Program-made: the position numbers and the translations under genes | Assembly (NCBI GenBank): GCA_018894105.1 | Contig: CM032125.1 | Location: 27,513,032-27,577,031, forward strand | DNA: 64,000 bases | Origin: Jacaranda mimosifolia | Lineage: Eukaryota > Streptophyta > Magnoliopsida > Lamiales > Bignoniaceae | Direction: 5' to 3' | The notes under the pieces: generated by a model | What the model was told of the DNA's origin: nothing | Seen by the model: only the letters and a program-made list of their open reading frames with translations | Databases searched by the model: none | Shown: positions 11,382-22,399 of the stretch, in pieces | Numbering within the stretch: the stretch's first letter is position 1 | How the letters are laid out: every line of letters starts with the position of its first letter

Positions 11382-12189
11382 TTAATGTCCCTTTAGCTAG
11401 TTAATAATTTTAGTATTTTAGTATTTTATTTTACAATTAAAAAATTAATTATTCTTGATTTAGTTTTTTTTTTCTTCTAATTATTGATTCACTTTATGAT
11501 TAATTAATATTAATAAAATGACACCGATATAAATTAACTATAAAGTAAAGCAAAAATAATTTTATACTGATTAATTTTATCATTCATATATTGATTTTTC
11601 AATTTTTTTTGATTTAATATTGTTTAATTATCATCATTACCATCTATCGATTCTTCATAATCCTCATCTACTATTTTTTATTATTAATTCTTTAATTATT
11701 AATTTATACATATATTCATTTATATATAGATTATGAGATTCCATATTGAAAAAATAAAAATAATTTATTATGTATAATAATATATTATATATGATATTTT
11801 TTTTTAAATATTATTTATATAGTAAAATACATAAAAATAGAATATATTATATATAATAATTTTTAAATATTATTTATCGAATACATATAATGGATTTAAT
11901 TAAATTATGGATAATCAAATATATAAACGAATATATCCAACGGATATGTATTCGGAGTAGATATTAAATGGATTAAATAAACATTTACCATATTCGTATT
12001 CTTTTATAATCAAATACGGATAATATCCACTTTAAACTGATATGGATAATAGCCCTATATACAGATTTGAATGCGAACGGTAAACAAATTTTTAAATATC
12101 CATTTACAGCCTTAAGCATAAGTGTTGTCACTGAAGTCGAAATAGTCATCATGCTCTGTGCCATGCTAATGTTGGTCATGCTCACCCTG

Positions 12190-13384
12190 CAGCACGGTTG
12201 AAGCTACTAGTGGTAGGTCGGGAGGGCGGAAATGGGGGTGGGCTACTGGAGACTGACTGAGCATCCCTTTGCATAACCAATTGAGAGATCAAATTCTGCA
12301 TTGCGCACAGCTGCTTTGAGAACATGCTCTACATATCATTGATATCAGCCTACAAATGGGCCTCAAAGCGTGCCTCCAACTGGGTTGTAGTTGATGTACT
12401 AGGCTCTTCCCAAGGCACACTGGTGTAGGAAGGCGATGATTGGTAGCTTAACCTATAAAGCCGCCCCTTCTTGTTAGGGCTGCCCACAATCTGAGTCCAT
12501 AACGCAGCCTGAGATTGTTGGATCTTTGCACTGCTCGCAACACCCTCTAACTAGGCTTGTGACTATATTGCCTACTGAAAGCTCTCCTACAAAATATAAA
12601 AATAAATATATGAATGTAATATAATGTAAGTAAAACGATCTTATGTCATACGTAATAAACTTACAGCAGTTCCTTTCGCCCTCCTATCTATCCAGCTCTT
12701 ATTGGCTCGCCTCTTATGGGTACGAGCAAAAAGATCCTCCACCATTGAAAGCTCTGCAACCCCAAGCCTACATAGAGAACAAGAGAATAAGAATTGGCAT
12801 AAATGTGGCATATGTACATAATACTAAACTAAAATGATTATAAGAAAAAAAATTGCCAGAGTCTTCTCTAAAATAATCTTTATCAAAAAGCAAAAGCTCA
12901 TCAACAACCAAATAAACAATAATACAATATCATTTGGGAAGGGCAACAACCCTTCGCCATCAACCAAATTATAAACGAATAACAAATGGGAAGGGCACCA
13001 ACCCTTCCCCACAAACCATGTCATGCGAAGATTATAAATATAAAAGAAAATAACATAAGATTATAGACTAATTCTTTTTGATTCTTAAAGTTAGGAAATT
13101 TACTAAACGCTCAGCATGTGTCTCGATAGATACACTTCCTGTAATATAGAGGGATCCATCAGCCTCAGAAGCCCAATTCTTTTTGGCATGTACGGACTTC
13201 TTCGAAAAATCATGGGATTGCCAATGCCAGCATAGGCCAGTCCAAGTGTCCTCGCCAATCCACTCTGGCCTTTTGCCCGTCCTCTGGGCATGACCATACA
13301 TGTCACTTAGTCGGTGACCCCCTCTAGCATCGAAGGCCCTAGGAAAATAACCCTCGTGCTAGGAGTCCCAAGTGGCAAATCTTT
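12190..13384 (-). pseudogene. En/Spm-type (CACTA) plant transposase-family protein, three exon remnants
   Basis: On the minus strand, three exon-like blocks carry the conserved C-terminal part of the plant Ptta/En/Spm transposase-associated family. Exon A (13384-13104) has FPRAFDARGGHRLSDMYG, RPEWIGEDTWTGLCWHW and KKSVHAKKNWASEADGSLYI, ending at a GTAAAT donor. Exon B (about 12775-12667) has ELSMVEDLFARTHKRRANKS and SWIDRRAKGTA before a GCT/GTAAGT donor. Exon C (about 12583-12190) has QAALWTQIVGSPNKKGRLY, a glutamine-rich coiled stretch and a proline-rich tail. At least five in-frame TAG codons interrupt exon C, several where glutamine (CAG) is expected. One stop lies near the start of exon A. 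The gene is dead. Family assignment rests on the ELFARTHKRR and GGSL-type motifs. Confidence 0.7.
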
Positions 13385-14189
13385 GTGAAATAAAAGGAAA
13401 TCATTTAACGTAATTACAATAAACAGACGTACTTAATTAGTAAAAGTAAATATATTTATAGCGTTTATATACCTTCCACTCCCTGAACAAAATGTAATTT
13501 TACAGATAAAAGTTTTAAAAGTTATAATTTGTAAGTATGAAATTGAATTTTCAACTTGTGATTGTAGAATAATTTTCCACAGCACTAACATTTATCTTTA
13601 GGAGTCATTAAATTTGTCTTTTTTGGGCTTGTTAGAATAGCATTGTGATGATGAGATGATGAAATTTTTATTCTTTATTTTTCTAACTTTTGAAAATCTT
13701 TGAGATAGGTGCTGAGATGCAAGTACGAATGGAGAGCTCGTTGGTATAATAGTCTATTCTATAATTAAAGACAATGATAATTCAATCATAGTTGGCAATA
13801 TACATAATTTTTAGTTATATTTTTAATCATTTAAGTTTAAAATAATTCGTAAGATAACCATTTAAAATAAGATAGAATTTAGTTTCTTAAGCTACATTAG
13901 TTATTTCAGATAGTTTTGTAATATTACTATTCCAATTGTGAGCTCTAAGAATGAGAAAGAGGATAGAGGATTGATGACTACACAAGTGGTTTAAAATCTT
14001 GATCGGGTTTTATAGATAAAGGATTTACTTTTTGTAAATCCAATTCCTCATTTTAGGAAGAAAGATTTGGGAAACTTATCTTGCATTAGTGAGTGGACTT
14101 GGTTCAAATCTTTTCTTGATAAGGTGGAGCTTGGAATATAAAATTGTTTGCTTTAGATTTTTTTTATATAGGATTTTTGAAATTGAATT
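13385..14189. other. A+T-rich stretch without recognisable gene
   Basis: Beyond possible upstream introns of the En/Spm-type remnant I see no coding sequence, structured repeat or terminal motif here. Confidence 0.4.
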
Positions 14190-14354
14190 AATTTTAGGTA
14201 TATCCGAATTCGACCGATATCCGACCAATACGAATTTGAATATCTTTTTTAAATATCCATCAAATCTGTATCCGTATTCGGATATTAAACAATTAAACGA
14301 ATATGAATATAAAAACAGTGTATCCGATCAATTTAATATCCATTTACATCTTTA
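14190..14354. mobile_element. Orphan right end of a hAT-like element, same family as 9075-12114
   Basis: On the minus strand this reads TAAAGATGTAAATGGATATT and continues with GATCGGATACACTG, CGGATACAG and GGTCGGATAT blocks. These match the left arm of the element at 9075 over about 150 bp. No left partner is found nearby, and the following 8 bases (GATATTAC) are not repeated at the 9075 flank. Confidence 0.6.
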
Positions 14355-14462
14355 GATATTACAAAGTAATCTCATAACTATGGAATAGAGTAAGCATATG
14401 AGTTTACAAAAATAATAAAATATTAATAGAGTAACCGTAATTTTGAGATTGAATTGGTATGG

Positions 14463-14466
<4 letters not shown>

Positions 14467-14495
<29 letters not shown>
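14467..14495. repeat. AT dinucleotide microsatellite
   Basis: About 14 uninterrupted AT units. The rest of 14496-15099 is A+T-rich, includes a T-run near 14789-14804, and holds no feature I can support. Confidence 0.95.
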
Positions 14496-14497
<2 letters not shown>

Positions 14498-15099
14498 AAC
14501 GTTTTTTTTTACTTTTATTTTTTAAGGAGGATAGTTTCCAAACTATCTAAACATCCCTATAGCCTTGAATCCACCTTCATTTAGGATTAGGATTGATGTA
14601 ATCAAGATTGCTTTGGTCGGTGGCTTCCCCGCTAGGGTCATAGTCCGTGCAACTAGTCCAACGAAAATATATATCCAACTTAAATCTAAGTAAAATGTAT
14701 ATTTAAACAGTTTCAGTTTTGCAATGCATGGGACAAAATTAACAAAATTTTTATGTAAAAAATCAAATACTTTCCGTCAATCGAGGTTTTTTTTTTTTTT
14801 TTTTAAAACATTTGAAATTTTGAAATCTCTCTTTCCAAGTGAAGAATATTGTAATAAATTCATTAATTTAATAATTAATAAATAACGTAATTAGAGAATA
14901 CTATAATAACTTCAGAAGTAATAACTATAATTATATAGAATTGAGTAAACTTGGAACAATTATAATAATTATATACTTCTAATGATTATTAATTGGGAAT
15001 AAAATAGGAGGAAAAGGGAGGAATTGACAGTTGCTAAAAATTCCTACTCTAATTTCAAATTCTAGTGAGGATTGATTTGATATAAAGGAAAAGCATATG

Positions 15100-15596
15100 C
15101 TTAGGGGGGGCGTCTGTTTTCATTTTTAGAAGCTATTTTTATTTTCTCTTGAAAATAAAAATAAAAAATTATCACTATTTATACTATTTTCTCAAATATT
15201 TTCATTTTCAAAACATTCTTTATTATATTCTCTCTTCATTTTCATCCATTTTTCAACCCCTATCATTATCTTAATCATTTTTTATCTTTCCAATACTTCT
15301 CATACACCATTCACAATAAAAATATTATAAATTCAAATTCAAATTATAATATTATTTTTTCAAACAATCACACATCACATCATCAATTCAATTTCAAAAA
15401 TTACACAACTTTTAATACAAGAACACACAACATCTAAATACATATCATTTTCACATTTACATAAACCTATACTTTTCTACAACACATCCAAATAAAACTT
15501 CATTTTCAAATTCAATTATTCTAACTAACTTTTCACTATACATTTTCATTAAAAAATGAAAATAGCTACAGAAAATAAAACCAAACAGCCTCTAAG
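15100..15596. mobile_element. MITE-like element with foldable ends, about 0.5 kb
   Basis: The left end CTTAGGGGGGGCGTCTGTTT and the reversed right end CTTAGAGGCTGTTTGGTTTT are inverted repeats that continue into AGCTATTTTTATTTTCT versus AGCTATTTTCATTTTTT. The interior is A+T-rich and noncoding. The GGCTGTTTGG-type end is common in Tourist-like MITEs. The target duplication is unclear because the end bases are themselves palindromic. Confidence 0.65.
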
Positions 15597-15617
15597 GGTT
15601 TTGGTCGATGCTGGACC

Positions 15618-16309
15618 TAGACCTGACAAATGGGTATCCATGGGTAACCCAAGAGCGGGTAAGAATGGGTTGAGTAAATTTACCCGCAGGTAAAATTACC
15701 CATTTTTTAATGGGTACGGGATAGTGGATCCATTACCCGTGACTATGGGTAATGGGTAACACGCGCGTACCCGTACTATTTTTTTTATTTTTTTATATTT
15801 AAAGAAAAATTAGTATTTTTTTTAAAATTTATATAATATTATTTAAATGTTAGTTGTTACCTAAATAAAATTAATAAAAGATGTCAAATATTATATTGAA
15901 CAAATATTTTAAAGCATGTCAAATGTTTTGATTTGAAAACTACAACTTAAATATTTAAACATATACTAAATTTAAGTTATATTAAATTTCGAAGTTTAAA
16001 TTTAAATTTCATTATATGTCAAGATTTTTGAACTAAAAGTTTAAACACCACTTAAATATTGTCGATATCATTAACAAAAAAAAAGTATTGTACCTTCCAA
16101 AATAGTTGCAAAAATTAGAGATAAATTAAAAATTAAAATATAAATAATTATTCACGGGTTACCCGTGGTACCCGCGGGTTGGGCCAAAAAATGGCGGGTA
16201 ATTAGACGGTAGGTAAAATTACCTGCATTTTATTGGGTACAGAAAATGAGGCCCATTATCCACATTTTTTTGGGTATCCGTGGGTTTGGGTAATTTTTTG
16301 CCGGGTCTA
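15618..16309. mobile_element. Non-autonomous hAT-like element, 692 bp
   Basis: The ends TAGACCTGACAAATGGG and, reversed, TAGACCCGGCAAAAAATTACC form the inverted repeat. Flanks GCTGGACC (15610-15617) and GCTAGACT (16310-16317) match at 6 of 8 positions, which fits an aged hAT target duplication. Subterminal DNA on both sides is dense in GGGTAAY and ATTACCC/TACCCG motifs. There is no coding capacity. Confidence 0.75.
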
Positions 16310-16317
16310 GCTAGACT

Positions 16318-17559
16318 TGGTGCTGGCAACCTTTTTTTTTTTTTTCTTTTTTCCTTCTTTTCTATTGATTAAATTTTTTGTTGATATGTTTTTTAACCTT
16401 TTTTTAATTTAATTTAAGATTTATTATTTAAAAATAAACATTCAAGATTCATTTTTTGTAACTAAATTATTCATTTTTTAATTAAATCAATAATCAAGAC
16501 ATGACAAAAAATTTAAATTTGTAAAATTGTTGAATAAAGTTAAAAATAAATAAAATAAAATAAAATAATAAATACATCAATGATTTAATTCTTCATTTTA
16601 AATTAATATAATTATATTAATCAATTTAATTTTTTTTCTAACAGAATTTATTTTGATGGTAAAAGTTAAATTTTACATGTTTGCACAAATATTGTCTTGA
16701 TGTAATTGGTTCACATATTAAAATAGATGATATTTCACAACTTGATTGGCATGGAATTTTTAGACTTAAAGACTTGATTTGATTAGGCATAAAACTTCAC
16801 TTTTACACTTGATTGAATTTAATCTGTAAGCAAAATAAATATTAAAATATAAATTATAATTAATTAATTATTTCTTAAAATTAAAATTAATAAAATTCAA
16901 AATGCAAATATAAAAATTAAATCACTAACAGATATATTGTTTTATATATGTTAATTTTTAATTGATCCAAAAGTTAATTTATTTATAATGTATTTAGTCA
17001 TCATTAATATTAAATTAACTTAATAGAAAAAGAAAAAGAAAAGAAAATTTAAATTAATTATTAGAAAGAAAAAAAAAAGTGGACATGTGTCCATTTCTGC
17101 CGAACCCGGTGGGGGGTCAACCTTAAAAGTTAAAAACCCGTAAATATGGCATATATTCGATCTTTAAGTTGGTCAATATCAGCTCCTACTTCTTAAAATA
17201 TAAATGCACATGAAATTTTAAGGAATCCTTGAAGCAATTTAACTCCACTTGAGATTAAAGAGTTTTCGGTAGAACGTCGTATGAAATCTGAAGGATCCTA
17301 AAATATTATTTCTATAAAATGTTATGTATATATAATATTAAAATTTTAATGTTGTCTACATTAATAAGATAGAATAAGAGTGATAAATGAGTGAGCGCAA
17401 GAATTGGGCAAGTAGTAAAATTTGTCATGAAACATGAATTCTTTTTTGACTTATTTATAAGTATTTGGTATTTTTGATCATTACTCGGATTCAAAATATA
17501 CTTGTTTGTACTCAAGCAAATATGTAGAATTGATTATAATTGGTGCAACATACAAGTAT
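16318..17559. other. A+T-rich stretch without recognisable gene
   Basis: Low-complexity A+T-rich sequence with T-runs near 16331-16345. I see no gene, repeat unit or element terminus that I can support. Confidence 0.4.
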
Positions 17560-18056
17560 GCTCCAACTAGAAGTGGCGGCATGGGTAAAAACCCATGAGT
17601 TCTATCCAATCCACATGGTTTGAATTAGGACTGTCAATGGATAAGATATTAATTCGAATTCAATTTGAATTTTAAAAATTTTGACGATTAAAATATTTGA
17701 TAGATTAGATATGTTTATAAATATTTGTAATATGAAATAAGTGGATCAAATATGAAATTAAATAATTTGATCCGTTAAAGATTTGAATTCAGACATTAAT
17801 AATTATTTATTAAATTAATACTTTTCTATATAATATTAATAAAAATTTTAAAATAATATTTATATGTTATGTTGGCTTAATATCTTTATTATGCTATTAA
17901 TATTGAGTTTTAATTAAAAAATAAGAGGGATAATAAGAAAAAGTCAAATATAATAATTTACAATAGTTTATCTATGTATTAATTTAATGATTCAAATATT
18001 TAACTTTTGAGTCAATATATGATTATTGTTAAAAATTCACATATAGGAAAGGTGTC

Positions 18057-18520
18057 TGATGAGGGTAAAAACTGTATATAACTGGATTGGGACGGAATCT
18101 GAGTGGATCAACCACTGGTCTGGTCTAGTAAATGAGCTCCACAAATACCTGGCCTGAGTCCTACAACCACGAGCAAACTTCAGGCTAGCTGAGGTGCCCT
18201 CGGCTTAGGCTCTCCAACGCTCAAGTTAGTATGAGGTTGAGCATATAACGAGCAGCAGAGTGAGGGCTTTGTAGTATAGAATGGCATACCTTTGAAAGGC
18301 TAGAGTGGGGGTATTTATAGCCTTATCTCTTTTAGGATTAGTCTGAGATGCCCTTGATGTGTAAAGAGGGCCCTTGTCTTTGCATGAAGAGCAATTAGTC
18401 ATTTCCCCTCTCTGTACTATTCTAGGTGGTTGTCTTCCCAAGTTCTAGGGACATTGTAGTACACTGTTGAAGTGTCTGCTGCGTTAGGCGGTAATGGGGC
18501 GGCATTCGCCATTAATGGGG
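18057..18520 (-). repeat. Tat1 3' LTR (recognisable part)
   Basis: Matches 24439-24880 from TGATGAGGGTAAAAACTG through AGGCGGTAATGGGGC. Beyond about 18515 the two LTRs no longer align, so the U3 start of this LTR (about 270 bp in the 5' LTR) has been deleted or replaced. Confidence 0.85.
18312..18320 (-). promoter_or_regulatory. TATA box, Tat1 3' LTR
   Basis: Minus-strand GGCTATAAATACC, at the same place as in the 5' LTR. Confidence 0.6.
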
Positions 18521-18575
18521 TGTTACAAAACAGCCATAAGTCCGCATGGTCGACGTCTGGGGCGAAGATGGAGAA

Positions 18576-18775
18576 ATGGCTGAGAAGCCTAGTCTTGCGG
18601 CTCGAGGCCCGCTTGGTCGACTATGGGGTCGACTGTTTGGTCTTGGCTAAGAAGCCTCGATTTGATGGCTCAAAGCCTGCTTAGTTGACTACAGGGTTGA
18701 CTGTTTGGTCTTGGCTGAGGAGCTTCGAATTTACGGCTCGAAGCCAACTTATTCGACTACGGGGTCGACTATGAG
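18576..18775 (-). repeat. Minisatellite in the Tat1 3' untranslated region, unit 67-68 bp, three copies
   Basis: On the plus strand, units start at 18576, 18643 and 18711 with WTGGCTRAGRAGC and each ends in a GTCGACTAYGGGGTCGACT-like block. The array lies between the end of integrase (18861) and the 3' LTR. Tat/Ogre-lineage elements are known for tandem repeats in this position. Confidence 0.8.
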
Positions 18776-18860
18776 GAAATAATTTGTGCAAATTTTGTGT
18801 TTTCAGAGTGTGTTATAGGTTTTATTGCTAGTGGGAAGTACAAAGGAGGCCAATGGCTGT

Positions 18861-20000
18861 TTATACATAGAACTTTTTTAGGTTTACGACGTTCCAAGGT
18901 CGTGGCAGTTCTTTGCCTTCCGCGTCGGCTAGTCGGTATGCATTATTTTTTGACATTTTGATTACTGAATAGGGTCCTTCCCACTTGGGATCGAGTTCTC
19001 CCATATTCTTTGATAGTTCCACTTTCTTGAGGACGAGGTCGCCAACCTTGAATGACTGGGGTCTTATTATTTTGTTGTAACGTTCTGCCATTTTTGACTG
19101 GTATCGCTACATTGTATTGTAGGCTATGTGGCGTAGCTCATCAACGGTTATTAGGTCCGATGTTTTCTCTGTCGCATTTCTGACTAGGTTATAGTGAATT
19201 ACTCAAGCTGTGTGCTAGATCAACTTGGACGAAATTACTGCTTCAGATCCGTAGACCAAGCTGTATAGGCTGTAGCCCGTGGCTGTTCGAGGTGTGGTCC
19301 TATATGCCCACAACACCCTTGGGAGGTCGTCTCCCCAACTAGCTCATGTGCCAGTTATTCGAGCCTTGAGGTGATCCAGAACTATTCTGTTTGTGACCTT
19401 TGTTTGGCCATTGGCCTGTGGGTTTCCTACCGACGTGAAGTGTTGGCTGATTCCCAGGGCGTCACACCATTTTCTCGTGCTCTTACTTTGGAACTGAGTG
19501 CCATTATCTGAGATCAGCACTTTGGGCAAACCGAATCGACATATTATATTTTTCCAGATGAAGCTCTTAATAGTAACATCGGTAATCCTCAAAACTGCTT
19601 CGGCTTCTACCTATTTAGTAAAGTACTCGACTGCCATGATGATGAATTTGTGTTGACCAAATGTCTTGGGGAGAGATCCGACTATGTCAATCCCCTACTG
19701 GTTGAATGGCCAAGTTATCTGAACATCGACCATCGATGCGGCTGGTTGGTACGGTATGTTCGAGTGGATCTGGCATGACAGGCATTTTTTGGCAAAGTCG
19801 ATTGAGTTTTGCAATAGGGTGGGCCAAAAATAACTGTAACAGACAACTTTGTGTGCTAAAGATCAACCACTGGAATGGTTGCAGCATATGCCATCGTGAA
19901 TCTCTTGTAGCACCTTGCTTGCATCGTCGGGTGCTAGGCACTTCAGTGGGGGGTCTAGATATTGACTTTCTATAGAGCTATCCATGGTCATCGAGTGCAA
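18861..20000 (-). pseudogene. Tat1 integrase
   Basis: Joins element cDNA to host DNA. The zinc-binding region reads CYSYFWPTLLQNSIDFAKKC and LSCQIH. The catalytic core has GIDIVGSLPKTFGQHKFIIM (first D) and FGLPKVLISDNGTQFQS (second D). The position of the third catalytic residue reads ANGQTKVTNRIVLDHL, where glutamate is expected, so lysine here breaks the D,D-35-E triad. The C-terminal GPY-type region is intact at 19091-18861: SFKVGDLVLKKVELSKNMGE and LDPKWEGPYSVI, ending NVVNLKKFYV and a stop at 18861. No chromodomain follows. Confidence 0.9.
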
Positions 20001-20194
20001 ACTTGACTGCCAACAGTCTAAGCCTGTGGGCTTCCTTTTCATCGTCGGGCAAAGATCTCCGAGTGAGTAAAGCTAAATTGGCTGTTGCCAGGACGGAGAT
20101 ATCTTTTCGATCGATCCGACGAGATTATGATCGGCGTCTTAGATACAAGGTTTGTTGGCCACTAAGAACGTTATGGTTCTTTCCCTGGTGCCCT

Positions 20195-20585
20195 TGGTTG
20201 AGCTGGCCAGCTTTGATAATGTATCTGCTCGTTCATTCTCTACTCGAGGGACATGGCTCAGGCTGAAATTCTAGAATGATCGCTATAATTGTCTGACTTC
20301 AGCCAAATATTGGGTTATCCTGGCCTCTTTGGCTTCGAAATTACCCCCGATTTGTTCTGCAACCAACTGGGAATCAATTATCGGTACAAGGTGCTCAATG
20401 TTGCAATCTGCGACCATGCGCATTCCTGCAATAAGAGCCTCATATTTTGCTTCATTGTTGGTGACTGGAAAGTCGAGCTAAATCGCAAAATCATACTCCT
20501 CGGCAAGTGGGGAACGAAGAGACACGCCCATGCCGCCGCTTGATGTTGTTGCTGAACCATCGACGTGCAGTGTCCATACTGCGGT
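20195..20585 (-). pseudogene. Tat1 second (archaeal-type) RNase H
   Basis: A complete extra RNase H domain between the first RNase H and integrase. It reads WTLHVDGSATTSSGGMGVSL (catalytic D in the HVDG motif), FPVTNNEAKYEALIAGMRMV (catalytic E in NNEAEYEALIAG), EHLVPIIDSQLVAEQI (third D) and VENERADTLSKLAS (D). All four acidic positions are readable, although stops interrupt at about 20480 and 20300. This domain is the hallmark of the Tat lineage (Tat, Ogre, Retand) of plant gypsy elements. Confidence 0.85.
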
Positions 20586-20649
20586 ATTTTCTAGCTTTTG
20601 ACATAGAGGGTCGAGTCTTTCGACGATGAAGTCGGCCAGGACTTGTGCT

Positions 20650-21040
20650 TCTATGGTGGTCCATGGCTAGAATGTGACATCAAACTCTCTGAGTTCGATG
20701 GCCTATTTGGTGAGTCGACCTGAAGTGTCGGGCTTTGACAACACCTGCTTCAACGGTTGATTCGTCAACACCACATTGGCGTGTGATTGAAAGTAAGGTT
20801 GAAGCTTTCGTGCAACAGTAACCAGGGTGAGAGTAAACCTCTCAATCTCAAGATAGTTATGTTCGAGACCATGCAAGGCTTTGCTGCAATAATACACCGG
20901 GCGATGAGTTTTGTCTCTGGTCGATGTCAAAATTGAGCTGATCGAATCAACAGATACAACCAGGTAAAGTTGCAGCACTTCTCCCATTGGCGGCGAAGAT
21001 AAATATTGCTTGAGCTCAACTAAGGCTTGATCGCATTGCT
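20650..21040 (-). pseudogene. Tat1 RNase H (first, RT-linked)
   Basis: Degrades the RNA strand of the RNA/DNA hybrid. Recognisable blocks are LYLVVSVDSISSILTSTRD, RPVYYCSKALHGLEHNYLEI and VVLTNQPLKQVL, followed by SGRLTK and a stop where Tat elements have W-A-(I/V)-E-L. The usual catalytic D of YLAVSxxA(V/I)S is already absent in this lineage, which is thought to be why a second RNase H was acquired. Confidence 0.8.
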
Positions 21041-22150
21041 GAGTCTATTGAAATCCTGATTTCTTGGCATTTCTAAGTATTTTGAAGAAAGAGAGGCTCT
21101 TGTCGGCTAGTCTTGCAATGAATCTGCTGAGGGCTATGATCTTACCAACCAGCGATTGAACATCTCGAACAGCGCGGGGAGGGGTGACATCCAATATTGC
21201 TTGGATCTTGTGTGGATTTGCCTCGATGCCTCTCTGGCTGACCATATATCCCAGGAACTTACCCTAATGAACTCCAAATATGCACTTGTTGGGGTTGAGT
21301 TTCATGCCAAAGGCCCTTAAAATGGAAAATGTATGGTCGAGGTCGACGAGGTGGTCTTCGGCCTTTGCGATTTTCACTATCATGTCGTTGACGTAAACCT
21401 CTATCAACCTCCCAATTTCTCTTTTAACATGAAGTTGACCAATCTTTGATATGTTGCCCCCGCATTTTTGAGCCTGAAAGGCATGACCAAAAAATAGTAT
21501 ACGCCATAGGGGATGACAAAAGAGGTCTTGTCCCTGTCTTCAGGTGCCATAAATATTTGATAATAGCCCTAGAAGGCATCCATCATGCTCAATAATTCAC
21601 ATCCAGCAGTAGAATCCACTAATAAATCTATACGAGGCAAAGGGTAAGGATCCTTAAGGCAAGCTTTATTCAAATAAGTGAAATCATTACACATTCACCA
21701 TTTCCCTCATTCTTGGGGACTAGCACAACATTACAAAGCCAAGAGGGGTATTGAATTTCTACAATATATCATGCCTCTAAGAGCTTGTTGACCTCTTCCT
21801 CGATGATTTGGGTTTTCTCAGCATTAAAGGTTCTGGTCTTTTGTCTCACTGGTTTATGGGCAGGGTCGACATTGAGTCGATGGACGATGACATTTAGGTC
21901 GATCCCCTGGAGATCGGATGCTTTCTAACCGAATACATCAATGTTTTGCCAGAGAAACTCGACTGTGAGGCATTTCAGGCGATCATCCATATCACTCTTG
22001 ACCCGGGTGGTCTTGTCGGGGCTTTTTGGCTCTAACCCGATTATTTTGAACTCCCCGACTAGCACGACCCTAGTGTCTTCAAAATTCCTCTTCTTAGACG
22101 CAGGCCTCTCTTCGGGTTTTGCTACAGGGGCGTCCCCCGAGGGCTTCAAC
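21040..22150 (-). pseudogene. Tat1 reverse transcriptase
   Basis: Copies element RNA into cDNA. The start of the domain (RLKCLTVEFLWQNIDVFG) and the finger-palm regions are recognisable but crossed by many stops (KTRTFNAEKTQIIEEEVNKL, YPSWLCNVVLVPK). The catalytic YxDD box reads Y-V-N-D at 21395-21384: the first aspartate is changed to asparagine, which by itself should abolish polymerase activity. The thumb and connection follow at 21245-21045 (MVSQRGIEANPHKIQAILDV and LVGKIIALSRFIAR), characteristic of Ty3/gypsy. Confidence 0.85.
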
Positions 22151-22399
22151 TGAGGTCATCTCTTTTGTTCATTGGCCTCGACAGAAATGGTATAAAAACA
22201 CCATGCATCCTGCAAATTGTACAAAAGCTCTCATACACCTACTGAGGTTGGCAACTTAATCTTCATATGGTTCGTGCAAACAATGGCCCTGAAGTTATTT
22301 AGAGCTGGTCGACCAATGATGACGTTGTAAGCAAATGGAGCGTTGACCACTAAGTAGTTGATCATCAAAGTTATGCTCTAGGTGCCCTATCCGAATATT

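Larger units (their letters stand above)
9075..12114. mobile_element. hAT-like element with 8-bp target duplication, 3.0 kb
   Basis: The left end TAGGGCTGTAAACGGATATT and, on the opposite strand, the right end TAAGGCTGTAAATGGATATT form a strong terminal inverted repeat. Flanks are AGCATAG on the left and AGCATAAG on the right, an 8-bp target duplication with one indel, as expected for the hAT superfamily. The ends are crowded with CGGATAT/ATATCCG motifs. There is no transposase, so it is non-autonomous. The interior holds a GC-rich island and a MITE (10953-11381), and is otherwise A+T-rich. It probably sits inside the decayed CACTA element. Confidence 0.75.
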
